From contig NZ_JABXYT010000001.1 of NCBI RefSeq assembly GCF_013394775.1, forward strand, positions 1,068,501 to 1,132,500: a DNA stretch of 64,000 bases, written 5' to 3'. The position numbers and the translations under genes are program-made. This DNA is from Oribacterium sp. oral taxon 102. GTDB taxonomy: Bacteria; Bacillota; Clostridia; Lachnospirales; Lachnospiraceae. The notes under the pieces were generated by a model that was given only the letters and a program-made list of their open reading frames with translations, had not been told where the DNA came from and did not search any database. Below are positions 42,768 to 51,720 of this stretch, piece by piece (position 1 is the stretch's first letter; every line of letters starts with the position of its first letter).

Positions 42768-43406
42768 ATGATGAAGAAGCATTTTGTAATTACGATCGGG
42801 AGACAGTACGGCTCCGGCGGAAGGCTGGTTGGGGAGCGTCTGGCGAAGTCTCTCGGTATCCATTTCTATGACAGCGATATTCTGAAGCTGACCTCGGAGA
42901 AGACCGCGATCGGGGAGCAGTATTTCCGGCTGGCGGACGAAAAGGCGGGCAACAATCTGATCTACCGAATCATTGACAATCTGACGCCGGACATTGGCAA
43001 GCCGAAGACGGATGACAATATCGTGACGCCGGAGAATCTCTTCCGCTTCCAGGCGGAGGTGATCCGTGAGATCGCGAAGGCGGAGACCTGCATTATTGCC
43101 GGACGCTGCGGCAATTATATCCTCTCCGAGGCGGGGATCCCGGAGCATGTCGACTTCTTCGTCTATGCCGACCTCGTCACGCGGATCCGCCGGGCGATGG
43201 ACTATCTGAAGGTCGATGAGGCGGAGGCACTCAAGCGGATCAAGAAAATTGACAGAGAGCGCAGGGAGTACCATAAATACTATACGGGAGAGGACTGGAT
43301 GCAGGCGGATAACTACGACCTGATGATCAATGCGTCCCGCATCGACTATGACGAGATGGAGGAGCTGATGACGGACTACATTCGCATGAAGGGCTATATT
43401 GACTGA
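42768..43406 (+). CDS. Cytidylate kinase-like family protein
   Basis: 212 residues. N-terminal ITIGRQYGSGGRLVGERLAK is the P-loop region of the cytidylate-kinase-like family (AAA-type NMP kinase), followed by FYDSDILKL and IIAGRCGNYILSE. Ends in a segment with INASRIDYDE. The family is common in Lachnospiraceae as a second, divergent Cmk; a nucleotide substrate is likely but not shown. The start is ATG at 42768 (or the adjacent ATG at 42771) with GAGAGGCAGAGC. The stop overlaps aroA by one base. Confidence 0.88.
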   Translation: MMKKHFVITIGRQYGSGGRLVGERLAKSLGIHFYDSDILKLTSEKTAIGEQYFRLADEKAGNNLIYRIIDNLTPDIGKPKTDDNIVTPENLFRFQAEVIREIAKAETCIIAGRCGNYILSEAGIPEHVDFFVYADLVTRIRRAMDYLKVDEAEALKRIKKIDRERREYHKYYTGEDWMQADNYDLMINASRIDYDEMEELMTDYIRMKGYID

Positions 43407-44731
43407 TGGACAGAGCGGTTTTCGGAAGAGGCAGAGGGCTTCGGGGGGAGCTGACGGTTCCCGGCGATAAGAGCATATCGCACCGCGCGGTGATGCTGGG
43501 GGCGATCGCGGAGGGGGAGACGCATGCGGCGGGCTTCCTGCATGGCGCGGACTGCCTGTCTACGATACAGTGCCTCCGGGCGATGGGCGCGGAGATCCGG
43601 CTGTCTCCGGATGAGACGGAGCTTTGGATCCGCGGCAGAGGGCTGCGCGGGCTTCGCCGTCCGGAGGTAGCGCTGGACTGCGGGAATTCCGGAACGACGA
43701 TGCGGCTTCTCTCCGGTATCCTTGCGGCACAGGACTTCTCTGTCCGGCTGACGGGGGATGAAAGCATACAGAGACGTCCGATGCGCCGCATCACGGAGCC
43801 TCTCTCCGAGATGGGCGCGGAGATCCGGTCTGTGCGGGGCAATGGCTGCGCGCCGCTTCTGATCGAGGGACGCACACTGCATGGGATACGCTACCGTTCT
43901 CCGGTTGCGTCCGCGCAGGTGAAGTCGGCGCTGCTCTTCGCGGGTCTCTATGCGGGCGGTGCGACAACCATAGAGGAGCCGTTCCTTTCGCGGGATCATT
44001 CGGAGCGGATGCTTCAGGCGATGGGGGCCTCGGTGGACAGCCGTATCTTTCCGGACGGCCGCGCGGTGATCACTGTGCAGCCGACAGAGGTGCTCTGTGC
44101 GCCGGAGGGAATCCTGCAGATTCCGGGGGATATCTCCTCGGCGGCATACTTCCTTACTGCGGCGCTGCTGCTTCCGGATTCCGAGCTGCTGCTTCGGAAT
44201 GTGGGCGTCAATCCGACCCGGGACGGGATCCTCCGGGTATATCGGAGCATGGGCGCGGAGATCCGGATCGAGAATTTACAGTGTTCCGGCGGGGAGGAGA
44301 TCGCGGATCTCCGCGTCTGCTCCTCGAAGCTCTATGGGACAGAGATTTCCGGTGCGCTGATTCCGGCGCTGATCGACGAGCTGCCGGTCATTGCTGCCGC
44401 CGCGGCGCTTTCAGAGGGCACGACGGTGATCCGGGATGCCGCAGAGCTCAAGGTGAAGGAGTCGAACCGCATCTTTGCGATGTGTGAGGGACTGCGCCGC
44501 CTCGGCATAGATGCGGCGGAGACAGAGGACGGTATGGTGATCCATGGGAAGGGCAGCCGGCGCGGTCTGCATTCCGCTGTGGTTGAGAGCTTCGGAGATC
44601 ACCGCATCGCCATGTCCTTCGCGGTGCTGGGGCTCTGCATGGAGGCAGGGGGAAGCGTGATGATCCGGAACGCGGACTGTATCCGGATCTCCTTCCCGGG
44701 CTTCTTCGAGCGGCTCGAAAGTTTTGGCTGA
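43406..44731 (+). CDS. aroA: 3-Phosphoshikimate 1-carboxyvinyltransferase (EPSP synthase)
   Basis: 441 residues. Sixth step of the shikimate pathway: shikimate 3-phosphate plus PEP to EPSP. Motifs: VPGDKSISHRAVMLGAIAEG, LDCGNSGTTMRLLSG, RPMRRI and the late VKESNRIFAMC, and ESFGDHRIAMSFA. All active-site loops are present. The start is ATG overlapping the previous stop (TGATG form). No other aro gene is in the window. Confidence 0.97.
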   Translation: MDRAVFGRGRGLRGELTVPGDKSISHRAVMLGAIAEGETHAAGFLHGADCLSTIQCLRAMGAEIRLSPDETELWIRGRGLRGLRRPEVALDCGNSGTTMRLLSGILAAQDFSVRLTGDESIQRRPMRRITEPLSEMGAEIRSVRGNGCAPLLIEGRTLHGIRYRSPVASAQVKSALLFAGLYAGGATTIEEPFLSRDHSERMLQAMGASVDSRIFPDGRAVITVQPTEVLCAPEGILQIPGDISSAAYFLTAALLLPDSELLLRNVGVNPTRDGILRVYRSMGAEIRIENLQCSGGEEIADLRVCSSKLYGTEISGALIPALIDELPVIAAAAALSEGTTVIRDAAELKVKESNRIFAMCEGLRRLGIDAAETEDGMVIHGKGSRRGLHSAVVESFGDHRIAMSFAVLGLCMEAGGSVMIRNADCIRISFPGFFERLESFG

Positions 44732-44747
44732 AATACAGAAAATCTGA

Positions 44748-44776
44748 TTGACAGAGCCTGGAATAGATGATAAGAT
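44748..44776 (+). promoter_or_regulatory. Promoter of tRNA-Pro
   Basis: Perfect TTGACA at 44748-44753 and TAAGAT at 44771-44776 with a 17-base spacer, 32 bases before the tRNA. Confidence 0.62.
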
Positions 44777-44808
44777 ACCATACGTTGCAGCGGTGAGCTG
44801 CGACGAAA

Positions 44809-44882
44809 CGATGCGTGGCTCAGTTTGGTAGAGCGCTGCGTTCGGGACGCAGAGGTCGTGGGTTCGAATCCCGTCGCATCGA
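44809..44882 (+). tRNA. tRNA-Pro (anticodon CGG)
   Basis: 74 nt. Acceptor CGATGCG / CGCATCG, D arm with TGGTAGAGC, anticodon stem CTGCG / CGCAG around TTCGGGA giving anticodon CGG (codon CCG), T arm GTGGG TTCGAAT CCCGT with the usual variable region AGGTC, discriminator A. CCA is not encoded. Confidence 0.93.
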
Positions 44883-44938
44883 GAGAGAAGGAGACTTCGA
44901 GGAGGACAGCTCTTTGGGGTCTTTTTTCGTTAAAGCGC

Positions 44939-44993
44939 TATCCTCCCGTCACGCATTGCGCTCTCTCTTCGCGCGGATACGGTGACTCTGATA
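44939..44993. repeat. Nested inverted repeat after tRNA-Pro
   Basis: TATC/GATA (44939, 44990), GTCAC/GTGAC (44948, 44982) and GCGC/GCGC (44958, 44971) nest symmetrically around one centre. It lies in the 389-base gap 44883-45271, which holds no gene I can support. A T-run after a weak hairpin at about 44921-44927 may end the tRNA transcript. Confidence 0.4.
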
Positions 44994-45079
44994 AAGTGCC
45001 TCCTATGGCATAAGCCGGTGCGTAATCCCGCTTTTTCTATTGTTTCGAAGCCCGCATTGACTCATAATGATAAATATTA

Positions 45080-45108
45080 TTGTTTTTAAAATATGTGTAT
45101 GTTATAAT
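45080..45108 (+). promoter_or_regulatory. Promoter of the large surface protein
   Basis: TATAAT at 45103-45108 with TTGTTT at 45080-45085 and a 17-base spacer, in a notably A+T-rich patch. The transcript would carry a leader of about 155 bases with two hairpins before the start codon. Confidence 0.5.
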
Positions 45109-45187
45109 GAACAGATACAAAAGGGAGATATTTGCGTGCGCAGGATGCACTGCAAAGAGAGAATAGGTTGAGCAGGAGTAAAGGGGC

Positions 45188-45241
45188 ATCGCAGGGACAA
45201 GCCCTGCGATAAACCCCGAGGCTCCCCCGATCAAAGATCGG
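45188..45241 (-). repeat. Palindromic repeat, copy 1 (two hairpins)
   Basis: Read on the minus strand: CCGATC-TTT-GATCGG followed by GGGAGCCTCG, then a second hairpin ATCGCAGGG / CCCTGCGAT (45188-45196 with 45202-45210). The 13-base CGGGGGAGCCTCG (complement at 45217-45229) recurs at 56768-56780 beside a related hairpin. It lies in the leader of the surface protein gene. Confidence 0.6.
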
Positions 45242-45271
45242 AGGCAGAACAGAGGAGAACAGGAGACGCTT

Positions 45272-48200
45272 GTGGCAAAGAGGGAGAGATACAGGAGACT
45301 CGGCGCGCTGGCGCTGAGCGCATTGATGCTTGTTTCCAATGCAGGAGCGGTATATGCGGACACTGTGTCGGCATCGGAGGCGCAGGAAGGACAGAGCGAG
45401 TTCCTTTCTGTCAGCGGGAACCGCATTGCGCTTGAGCTTTCGAAGCTGGATCTGTATGCGGCGGCACAGCGTGCCATCGACGAGGGAGAGCCGGCGGAGC
45501 TGGGCGGCATTTACAGTCCGGATGAGAGGGAGGGTACGGCGGAGAACCGTGCGCCTCTCTATGAGCTGGAGCTCTTTTCTCGGGATTCGGAGAGCGGCGC
45601 AGCATCACTTTCGCTGCTCGAGGAGGCCGGGGGAGAGCTTCGTTTCTTTGTGGAGAAGGAAGAGCGCGGCGGGGAAGCGGAAAAGCGCGCCCCATTTGCC
45701 CTTTTTCGCAGCTGGTTCCGGAAGCTGGATAAGCAGGAGGTCGTGCTCTATGAGGCAGGCTCTCGCTTCGGGGAGCTGCTCGAGCTTTTCTATGACCATG
45801 GCTTCCCGGAGTTCACAGAGGCGGAGGCGGGCAGCACGGACGAAACCTATCAGCTGTCCGGCAGAGAGCGGATCACAGTGCTTTTTGGCAATACAAATAC
45901 GGAGCAGCCGCTTCGCTACCAGCTTTTCCGGAACGGAAAGGCGCTGGGGCAGGTGATCACGGTGCAGAGCGGAGAAAGGGCGAAGAACGCAGTGCTTCGC
46001 AGCCTGAGAAGCGGAGAGCAGACACTCGCTTCGAGTTCGGAAGTGTCGATGCGGAGCTCCGCTTCGGAGCTGCCGGCGGAACAGGCAGAGCCCGCAGGGG
46101 AAGCGGCAGGACAGACGATGCAGGATACCGGGGCATCTGACGAGGCAGCGCTGCCCTCGCAGCGGGCGGAAGAGGAAACCGCGCCGCAAATCAATACGGA
46201 AGCTGTTTCGGAGACATCGGAGAAGGCGGATGCCGTGGCGGAAGAGAAGAACGGCGCTTCGGAAGACGCGGATGCAGACAGGCGAGAGAAGACAGAGGCG
46301 GCTTCGGAAAGAGAGGAAGGCGTTTCGCGGAAAGAAGAGGAAGCAGCGGAGGGCGGCGAAGCGGGGGCAGAAAAGCAAAAGATCGCGGAAGAAGAGAATA
46401 CAGCGATAGAGGAGATTCCGGAAGGAGAAAAAAAGGAGGAATCCGAAAAGAAAGAGGAAAGCAGCTCTTCAGTCTCGGATCATGCGGAGTCGGCGGATTT
46501 CAGGGAAGAGGCGGAGCGACTTGACAGCGCGGGACAGACTGCAGGGGAGGATAATGTCGCAGACAAGGTGCTGCCTTCCGACGGGACAGAGACCGCGCCG
46601 AGCGCTGCGGCCTTGACTGAGATGGATCGGGCGCTCTTCTCGGAGCGGCGGGAAGCGTGGGAGGAGCTCAAGGCGGACGCGTCTGTCTGGGAGGGCGTGG
46701 CATCCGCTGCGCTCGTACAGTATACTCTCTCGGCGCTGCAGGAGCAGAGGCAGAGCGTACTTACCGCGGAGCTCGGCGGGAAGACCTTTACGGTTCGCGG
46801 CGCGCAGTCCGGCTTCCCGCAGGATGCGAGGCTGCTTGTCGCCGAGCTTCCGCTGGGGCTCGCCGCGCAGATTCTGTCTGCTGCGAAGACGGAGGCAGAG
46901 CCGCGGCGTGCACCGCTCTTTGCCTATGATCTGAAGATCGTAGCGGACGGAGAGAAGTACCTGCTTCCGGAGGGGGAGACCGTAGAGGTCACGCTGACGG
47001 GACAGGAGGATATCGGTGAGGAGGCGCTGCGCCTCGTTCATGTCCGGCAGGACCTGATGGACGACGCAGGCAGGCTCGATACCGCTGCGATGGAGGGGAT
47101 CGTAGAGGCGGTTCGAAAGGGAGAGGCCGCTGTGGATGCGGAGCAGGAGATTCGGCTCCGGGACGGCGCCGCCGTGTTCTCACTGAATGGCTTCAGCACC
47201 GTGATCGGCGCCAAAGAGGAGACGGGAAGCTATCTCCGTAAGGCAAGCCTCAGCTATACCTATAAAGAAAATAATGTGACGAAGACCAGAGCAGTCGATC
47301 TGCTCGGGGAGGGGGAAAGCGAGGTCACGAATATTCCTTACCAAAGCACGATGCGCCTCGAGATAGAGGCGGAATTCGGCGCAGGAAGGGATAAGACGAT
47401 AGAGGTCAGTATCCCGAAGGGGCTCTCATTCCGCACGGATTATAACAGGATCTATGTCGTAGAGGGTACGGATGCAACCCTGAAGGGGACAATCACGCCG
47501 GCAGAGCAGACCCTCGCTTCGAAGAAAAATGAGACAGTGCTCGGGCAGGATATGTACAATGGCACGCTCACGCTGCAGTTCCACAGCCTCGGAGAGGAAA
47601 ACGATGCGAAGCGCGTGAAATGCAGCATCCCGATCACGACCTCCTGGGCGGTGACGCGGCACAGCGGCCTCTGGGAGAGCGGGATCGGCTGGTTCTATGA
47701 CGAGATTTCCATGAAGAAATCGCACAGCATTCCGCTGAAGATCACCCAGTTCATCAACGGCAGAGCTGTACAGGAGGTACAGCTTGATCGGCTGACGATG
47801 CAGAACGAGGAGAGCAAGCGCTATGACCTGAGCTGGAAGGCGGCATACGGACCGGACATCCCGCTCGGCGGACAGATGAGCGGCAGCGAGATCTTCCAGG
47901 TCCTGCCGCTGCCGAACGGCGGGCTCTATACCAACGCCGCAGCGTACCGGCTGTATTCGATTACCTACACCGTGCCGGAGGGCGCTGAGTTTGCAGGCTT
48001 CGGCAATCCTTCCAATAAGGGAAATGCCGCCGATTTCGCGGATGCGAAGTATACCGTGACCACAGGCGGACAGCAGACGGAAAACGGCTATACCGTTCCT
48101 GCCGGAATGACAGGCTATACCTGGACCATCCGGGACAAGATCGTATCACCCTATGAGCTGAAGGTTAGCCCGATTTGGAAATTTCCGGACACAGTGAAAT

Positions 48201-51200
48201 TCCGTGACGGGTATGAGGTAAAGGTCGCGGTTTCTGATGTCAAGGTGCGCTACTACGGGAGAGACTATGCGGAGAACGAATATGAGAACTATGAGCCCGG
48301 GAAGTACCCGTCTCTTCGTTATCGGATTTCCGCAGACTACGAGGAGGTTTTCGTCAATACCGCCTATGATAATGGGGAGCGTCTGACCGACGGCTATGAG
48401 GCGGACGGAGTCTACAAGCTCTATCTGGGTGCGCCGGGCTATGAGCACCGGCAGGAGAGAAAGGCGGGCTACTTCCTTATCGGAAACCGCGGAACGGCAG
48501 ACAGCGCGCCGAAGACGGTGACGATCCGCTACGACCATAAGGAAAGCGGAGCGATCGGCGTCACGGAGCAGCGGATCCCGGCTTCGGGTGAAGAGTACCA
48601 AATCACCAAGGTGCAGGCGAAGCTCTGGAACAGCAGAACGGGAGAGATCACGGACTGGCAGGACTATACAGGGACGGACAACCGTGTCAACCGCACGGAC
48701 TTCGGCGGCGTACGCGGAAACAGCGACATTTATTTAAAGGAGCTCCGCTTCGACATCTCTACGATTCCGGCGCAGTGCTATCTGTCGGAGGATGCCGGAA
48801 GAGATGGCAAGAAATACAAAAACAAAGGGAATCACAGTAAGGCAGAGAGCTATGAGTTCTATGCCAATGTGCTCTCTGATGGGGCATATCCGCAGGGGAG
48901 GAACAGCGAGATCGAGTCGGAGCTCGTGATCGCGAACCAGAAGCCGGAGCAGCCGCCTGTCCCCGGGGACGCAAAAAACCGCGGAAAGGGCTCCAATTCC
49001 CGTTATGCGGATATCGTCGGGAGGGCAAATAACGGACTCCAAGGGAAGTCGCTGGTCGGCGGCAACAACCGGGACTATGACCAGAAACTTGCCTTCCAGA
49101 CCGGAACGGTGAAGAATCGTTACAGCACTATGCTGCATTTCCATGACTGGAGCGAGATGAACGCGCAGGATGTAGATGCGATCTATCTCATCAGCCCGTT
49201 CGGAGAGCCGTATGAGAACATCCGGATGCACTACAGCACGAATGGGAAGCTGCTGGTCAGGAAGAAGCAGTATGCCGGCAGCGGATATGATGATATTGAA
49301 AATCCGGGTCCGCAGCCGAAGATCGAGGAGCGTATGCCGAGCGGGAGCCTGCTGAAAAAGTATCCGAAGGCGAAGCTGTACCGTCTGGACTTTAGCGAAA
49401 TTACAGGGGAGCAGGAGCGCTATGACGCCCGCCGCATCGGCGGAAACGTCATTACCTCGAAAAGCCTCAGGAATACGCCCTACGCTACGGGCGACAAGTA
49501 CAATGGCGTATGGCTGAGCTTCGATTATTCCCCGAAGCTCTCCGACCCTGCCGGAAGCTATGACGATCTCTTCTGGGTCGAGTATCGGGACGACGCGAAG
49601 GTGCCGATCGACTATGTTCCGAACGGGCACAACTGTCCGGTATACGACGATGTATTTGCGTTGCGGAGCATCGGCGAAAATCCTGCGGGTGAGAAGCTGG
49701 GGCGGATGCATACTCTGACGCTGACTGCGTCGGAGGGACTGGCGGTCAGCTCCGCCGCGAAGCAGTCTGTGGAGACGGAGGATCGGTATCGCACCTTCGA
49801 TGAGACGGATGCGTCGGTTATGGGGATGTATAAGGATGCCGACTACAGACTGAATGTGAAAAATGAGACCAGCCTTCCGGTATCCGGACTGACGATGTAC
49901 TGGCCGGTACCGAAGGAGGGTGAGAACTGGGGCTCTGTCCTCACACCGGACGGAGCGTTCCGCTTCTCCATGCGTCTGGCGAATGCGCTTCAGGATGTTC
50001 CGCAGGGCTTCAAGGTCTATTATGCCAGAAATGTACATCCGACCGGAACGTATGAGAAATGGGAGGGCAGCGGGTATCCGTGGATCGCGCAGAGTGAGAC
50101 GGCGGCATGGAAAACCGCGGACTGGAATGCAGTCAACCTCGTGAAGCTGGAGTGGATCGGTACAGAGGGAAAGGAGGAAATCGTAAACGGGGATTCCTTC
50201 GATGCAGTGTTCCATCTGACGGTGGATACCACGCAGACGAAGCCGGAACAGATGTACCAGAAGAATGTCTGGAGACCGTACTTCCTGAGAAGCTATCGGA
50301 AGAGCACCTCCTGGGCAGCGGGGGAGGCAGTGGCGGCGATGCTCACGCCGGGGTATCTGGGCGGAACGGTATGGGAGGATCAGAACTGCGACGGCGTCAT
50401 GGATGCGGAAGAGCCGCGGATCTCCGGGGCGCTGGTAGAGCTCTTCGATATCTCCGCAGGTTCCCCTGTCCTTCGTATGACGACACAGACAAATGCGGAT
50501 GGCTCTTATCGCTTCAATGGTTTGAAGGATGGCACTGCGGGCTCCGGAAAAGCAGACAACTGCCGTATCGTCGTGCACAATCCGTCGGAGGATCCAGGGA
50601 CGGAGGACGCCTATATGGAATTCACGGCAAAGAAGGGGAACATGCGCTTCGATGCCGCGGCGGATCAGAGGACGGCGAGCGCTTCAGCGACGCCGGAAGC
50701 AGAGGAGGAGAGGGCAAATATCTATGACGCCGGTCTGATCAAGGCGATCCCGGTAGACGCTCCGAATCCGAAAAAGACGATCACGGGAGATGCGGGAGAC
50801 CGTCTGGATACGATCACTTTCCGCTTCCGGATCGAGGGAGAGAACGGAACAGAGCCCCTCCCGGTCTACGAAGGAAAGGAAAATACCGAGGCGGTCCGGA
50901 GCGTGGCGAAGCTGGAGCAGCCCTTCGGCACGATTCCGTTCCGGAAGGAGGGAAGCTACAGCTATCGGATCACGGAGCTTCCGAACAGCGCGAGCGAACG
51001 GGCAGGGAGCTTCGTTTACGACCCGGCGGTATACCATTGGACAGTGGAGCTTCGGAAGGACGGGAACGGGATCTGGGACTATAGGACGACGCTTCACAGG
51101 GCGGATACCGATACGGCAGAGCATACCGATTCCTCTGTGCTGCCGGAAGCCTCTGCTCCGGAATTCATAAATACCTACCGCCAGCCGCAGGATAACGGCA

Positions 51201-51472
51201 GCGGAAGTGGCGGAGGCGGTGGCGGCGGCGGTACGTCGGATACGCCGCGGCGGAGCGTATTCGGCGCAGAGCGTGCGGCAAAGCTCCCGGGCGCGGTGCT
51301 CGGCGCAGTTCGTGAGTTCGCGGAGCCTCTGGTACAGAGGGTACTCGGGGCGAGCAGGAGGATCCGAACGGGCGACAGAAGCCAGATGACGCGGATGGCG
51401 CTGCTCTTCGCGGCGGCAGCCTCCGGGCTGGCAGGCTGGATCGTCGTATTCCGGAGAAGGAGAAAGAAATAA
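45272..51472 (+). CDS. Giant cell-surface protein with SdrD-B-like and pilin-like domains
   Basis: 2066 residues. Signal peptide with KRERYRR start, hydrophobic core and likely cleavage after VYA (residue about 29). Residues about 240-455 form a long Glu/Ala/Ser-rich, probably extended stalk. Residues about 650-1690 are beta-rich and unrecognised, with many Tyr, Gly and Asp. An SdrD-B-like domain (GGTVWEDQNCDGVMDAEEP, Ca-binding DxNxDG-type) starts near 1697, and an Spy0128/FctA pilin-like domain (KKTITGDAGD to FINTYR) covers about 1832-1970. A Gly-rich linker precedes a C-terminal RTGD, a membrane helix (2038-2060) and FRRRRKK. No canonical LPxTG. GTG start with AGGAGACGCTT. Likely adhesin or fibre component. 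No sortase is in the window. Confidence 0.88.
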   Translation: MAKRERYRRLGALALSALMLVSNAGAVYADTVSASEAQEGQSEFLSVSGNRIALELSKLDLYAAAQRAIDEGEPAELGGIYSPDEREGTAENRAPLYELELFSRDSESGAASLSLLEEAGGELRFFVEKEERGGEAEKRAPFALFRSWFRKLDKQEVVLYEAGSRFGELLELFYDHGFPEFTEAEAGSTDETYQLSGRERITVLFGNTNTEQPLRYQLFRNGKALGQVITVQSGERAKNAVLRSLRSGEQTLASSSEVSMRSSASELPAEQAEPAGEAAGQTMQDTGASDEAALPSQRAEEETAPQINTEAVSETSEKADAVAEEKNGASEDADADRREKTEAASEREEGVSRKEEEAAEGGEAGAEKQKIAEEENTAIEEIPEGEKKEESEKKEESSSSVSDHAESADFREEAERLDSAGQTAGEDNVADKVLPSDGTETAPSAAALTEMDRALFSERREAWEELKADASVWEGVASAALVQYTLSALQEQRQSVLTAELGGKTFTVRGAQSGFPQDARLLVAELPLGLAAQILSAAKTEAEPRRAPLFAYDLKIVADGEKYLLPEGETVEVTLTGQEDIGEEALRLVHVRQDLMDDAGRLDTAAMEGIVEAVRKGEAAVDAEQEIRLRDGAAVFSLNGFSTVIGAKEETGSYLRKASLSYTYKENNVTKTRAVDLLGEGESEVTNIPYQSTMRLEIEAEFGAGRDKTIEVSIPKGLSFRTDYNRIYVVEGTDATLKGTITPAEQTLASKKNETVLGQDMYNGTLTLQFHSLGEENDAKRVKCSIPITTSWAVTRHSGLWESGIGWFYDEISMKKSHSIPLKITQFINGRAVQEVQLDRLTMQNEESKRYDLSWKAAYGPDIPLGGQMSGSEIFQVLPLPNGGLYTNAAAYRLYSITYTVPEGAEFAGFGNPSNKGNAADFADAKYTVTTGGQQTENGYTVPAGMTGYTWTIRDKIVSPYELKVSPIWKFPDTVKFRDGYEVKVAVSDVKVRYYGRDYAENEYENYEPGKYPSLRYRISADYEEVFVNTAYDNGERLTDGYEADGVYKLYLGAPGYEHRQERKAGYFLIGNRGTADSAPKTVTIRYDHKESGAIGVTEQRIPASGEEYQITKVQAKLWNSRTGEITDWQDYTGTDNRVNRTDFGGVRGNSDIYLKELRFDISTIPAQCYLSEDAGRDGKKYKNKGNHSKAESYEFYANVLSDGAYPQGRNSEIESELVIANQKPEQPPVPGDAKNRGKGSNSRYADIVGRANNGLQGKSLVGGNNRDYDQKLAFQTGTVKNRYSTMLHFHDWSEMNAQDVDAIYLISPFGEPYENIRMHYSTNGKLLVRKKQYAGSGYDDIENPGPQPKIEERMPSGSLLKKYPKAKLYRLDFSEITGEQERYDARRIGGNVITSKSLRNTPYATGDKYNGVWLSFDYSPKLSDPAGSYDDLFWVEYRDDAKVPIDYVPNGHNCPVYDDVFALRSIGENPAGEKLGRMHTLTLTASEGLAVSSAAKQSVETEDRYRTFDETDASVMGMYKDADYRLNVKNETSLPVSGLTMYWPVPKEGENWGSVLTPDGAFRFSMRLANALQDVPQGFKVYYARNVHPTGTYEKWEGSGYPWIAQSETAAWKTADWNAVNLVKLEWIGTEGKEEIVNGDSFDAVFHLTVDTTQTKPEQMYQKNVWRPYFLRSYRKSTSWAAGEAVAAMLTPGYLGGTVWEDQNCDGVMDAEEPRISGALVELFDISAGSPVLRMTTQTNADGSYRFNGLKDGTAGSGKADNCRIVVHNPSEDPGTEDAYMEFTAKKGNMRFDAAADQRTASASATPEAEEERANIYDAGLIKAIPVDAPNPKKTITGDAGDRLDTITFRFRIEGENGTEPLPVYEGKENTEAVRSVAKLEQPFGTIPFRKEGSYSYRITELPNSASERAGSFVYDPAVYHWTVELRKDGNGIWDYRTTLHRADTDTAEHTDSSVLPEASAPEFINTYRQPQDNGSGSGGGGGGGGTSDTPRRSVFGAERAAKLPGAVLGAVREFAEPLVQRVLGASRRIRTGDRSQMTRMALLFAAAASGLAGWIVVFRRRRKK

Positions 51473-51481
51473 AGGCCTATA

Positions 51482-51520
51482 AAAAATCTGTCGAGTCAGA
51501 GCTGACTCGGCAGATTTTTC
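51482..51520 (+). terminator. Terminator after the surface protein gene
   Basis: Long stem AAAAATCTGTCGAGTCA / TGACTCGGCAGATTTTT (one G-T pair), loop GAGC, ending in TTTTTC. It begins 10 bases after the stop. A+T-rich arms mean it can work in both directions. Confidence 0.88.
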
Positions 51521-51628
51521 AGTTATAGAAGCATTGGTTTATTCATGGAGTATGTGTTACTGCTATGCGCCAAAAAGAGACTCTCGTAGGAATTGGCAGA
51601 CTTCTATATGCTTTCGGGGCTTCATGTG

Positions 51629-51662
51629 CCATAACGAAATTCACACTTCGTTATGGTTTTTC
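51629..51662 (+). terminator. Second terminator-like hairpin
   Basis: 10-bp stem CCATAACGAA / TTCGTTATGG (51629-51638 with 51647-51656) followed by TTTTTCTT. It is 110 bases beyond the first terminator with no annotated gene between, and it is oriented for plus-strand transcription. Read from the minus strand there is no T-run after the stem. Confidence 0.7.
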
Positions 51663-51720
51663 TTATTAGATGCTGGCTGAAAGGGAAATATCTTCGTACA
51701 GAGCTGATTATACGGTGCTC

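Noticed and set aside
44825..45013. 62-codon open frame starting in tRNA-Pro
   Set aside because: It begins inside the tRNA and has no ribosome binding site.
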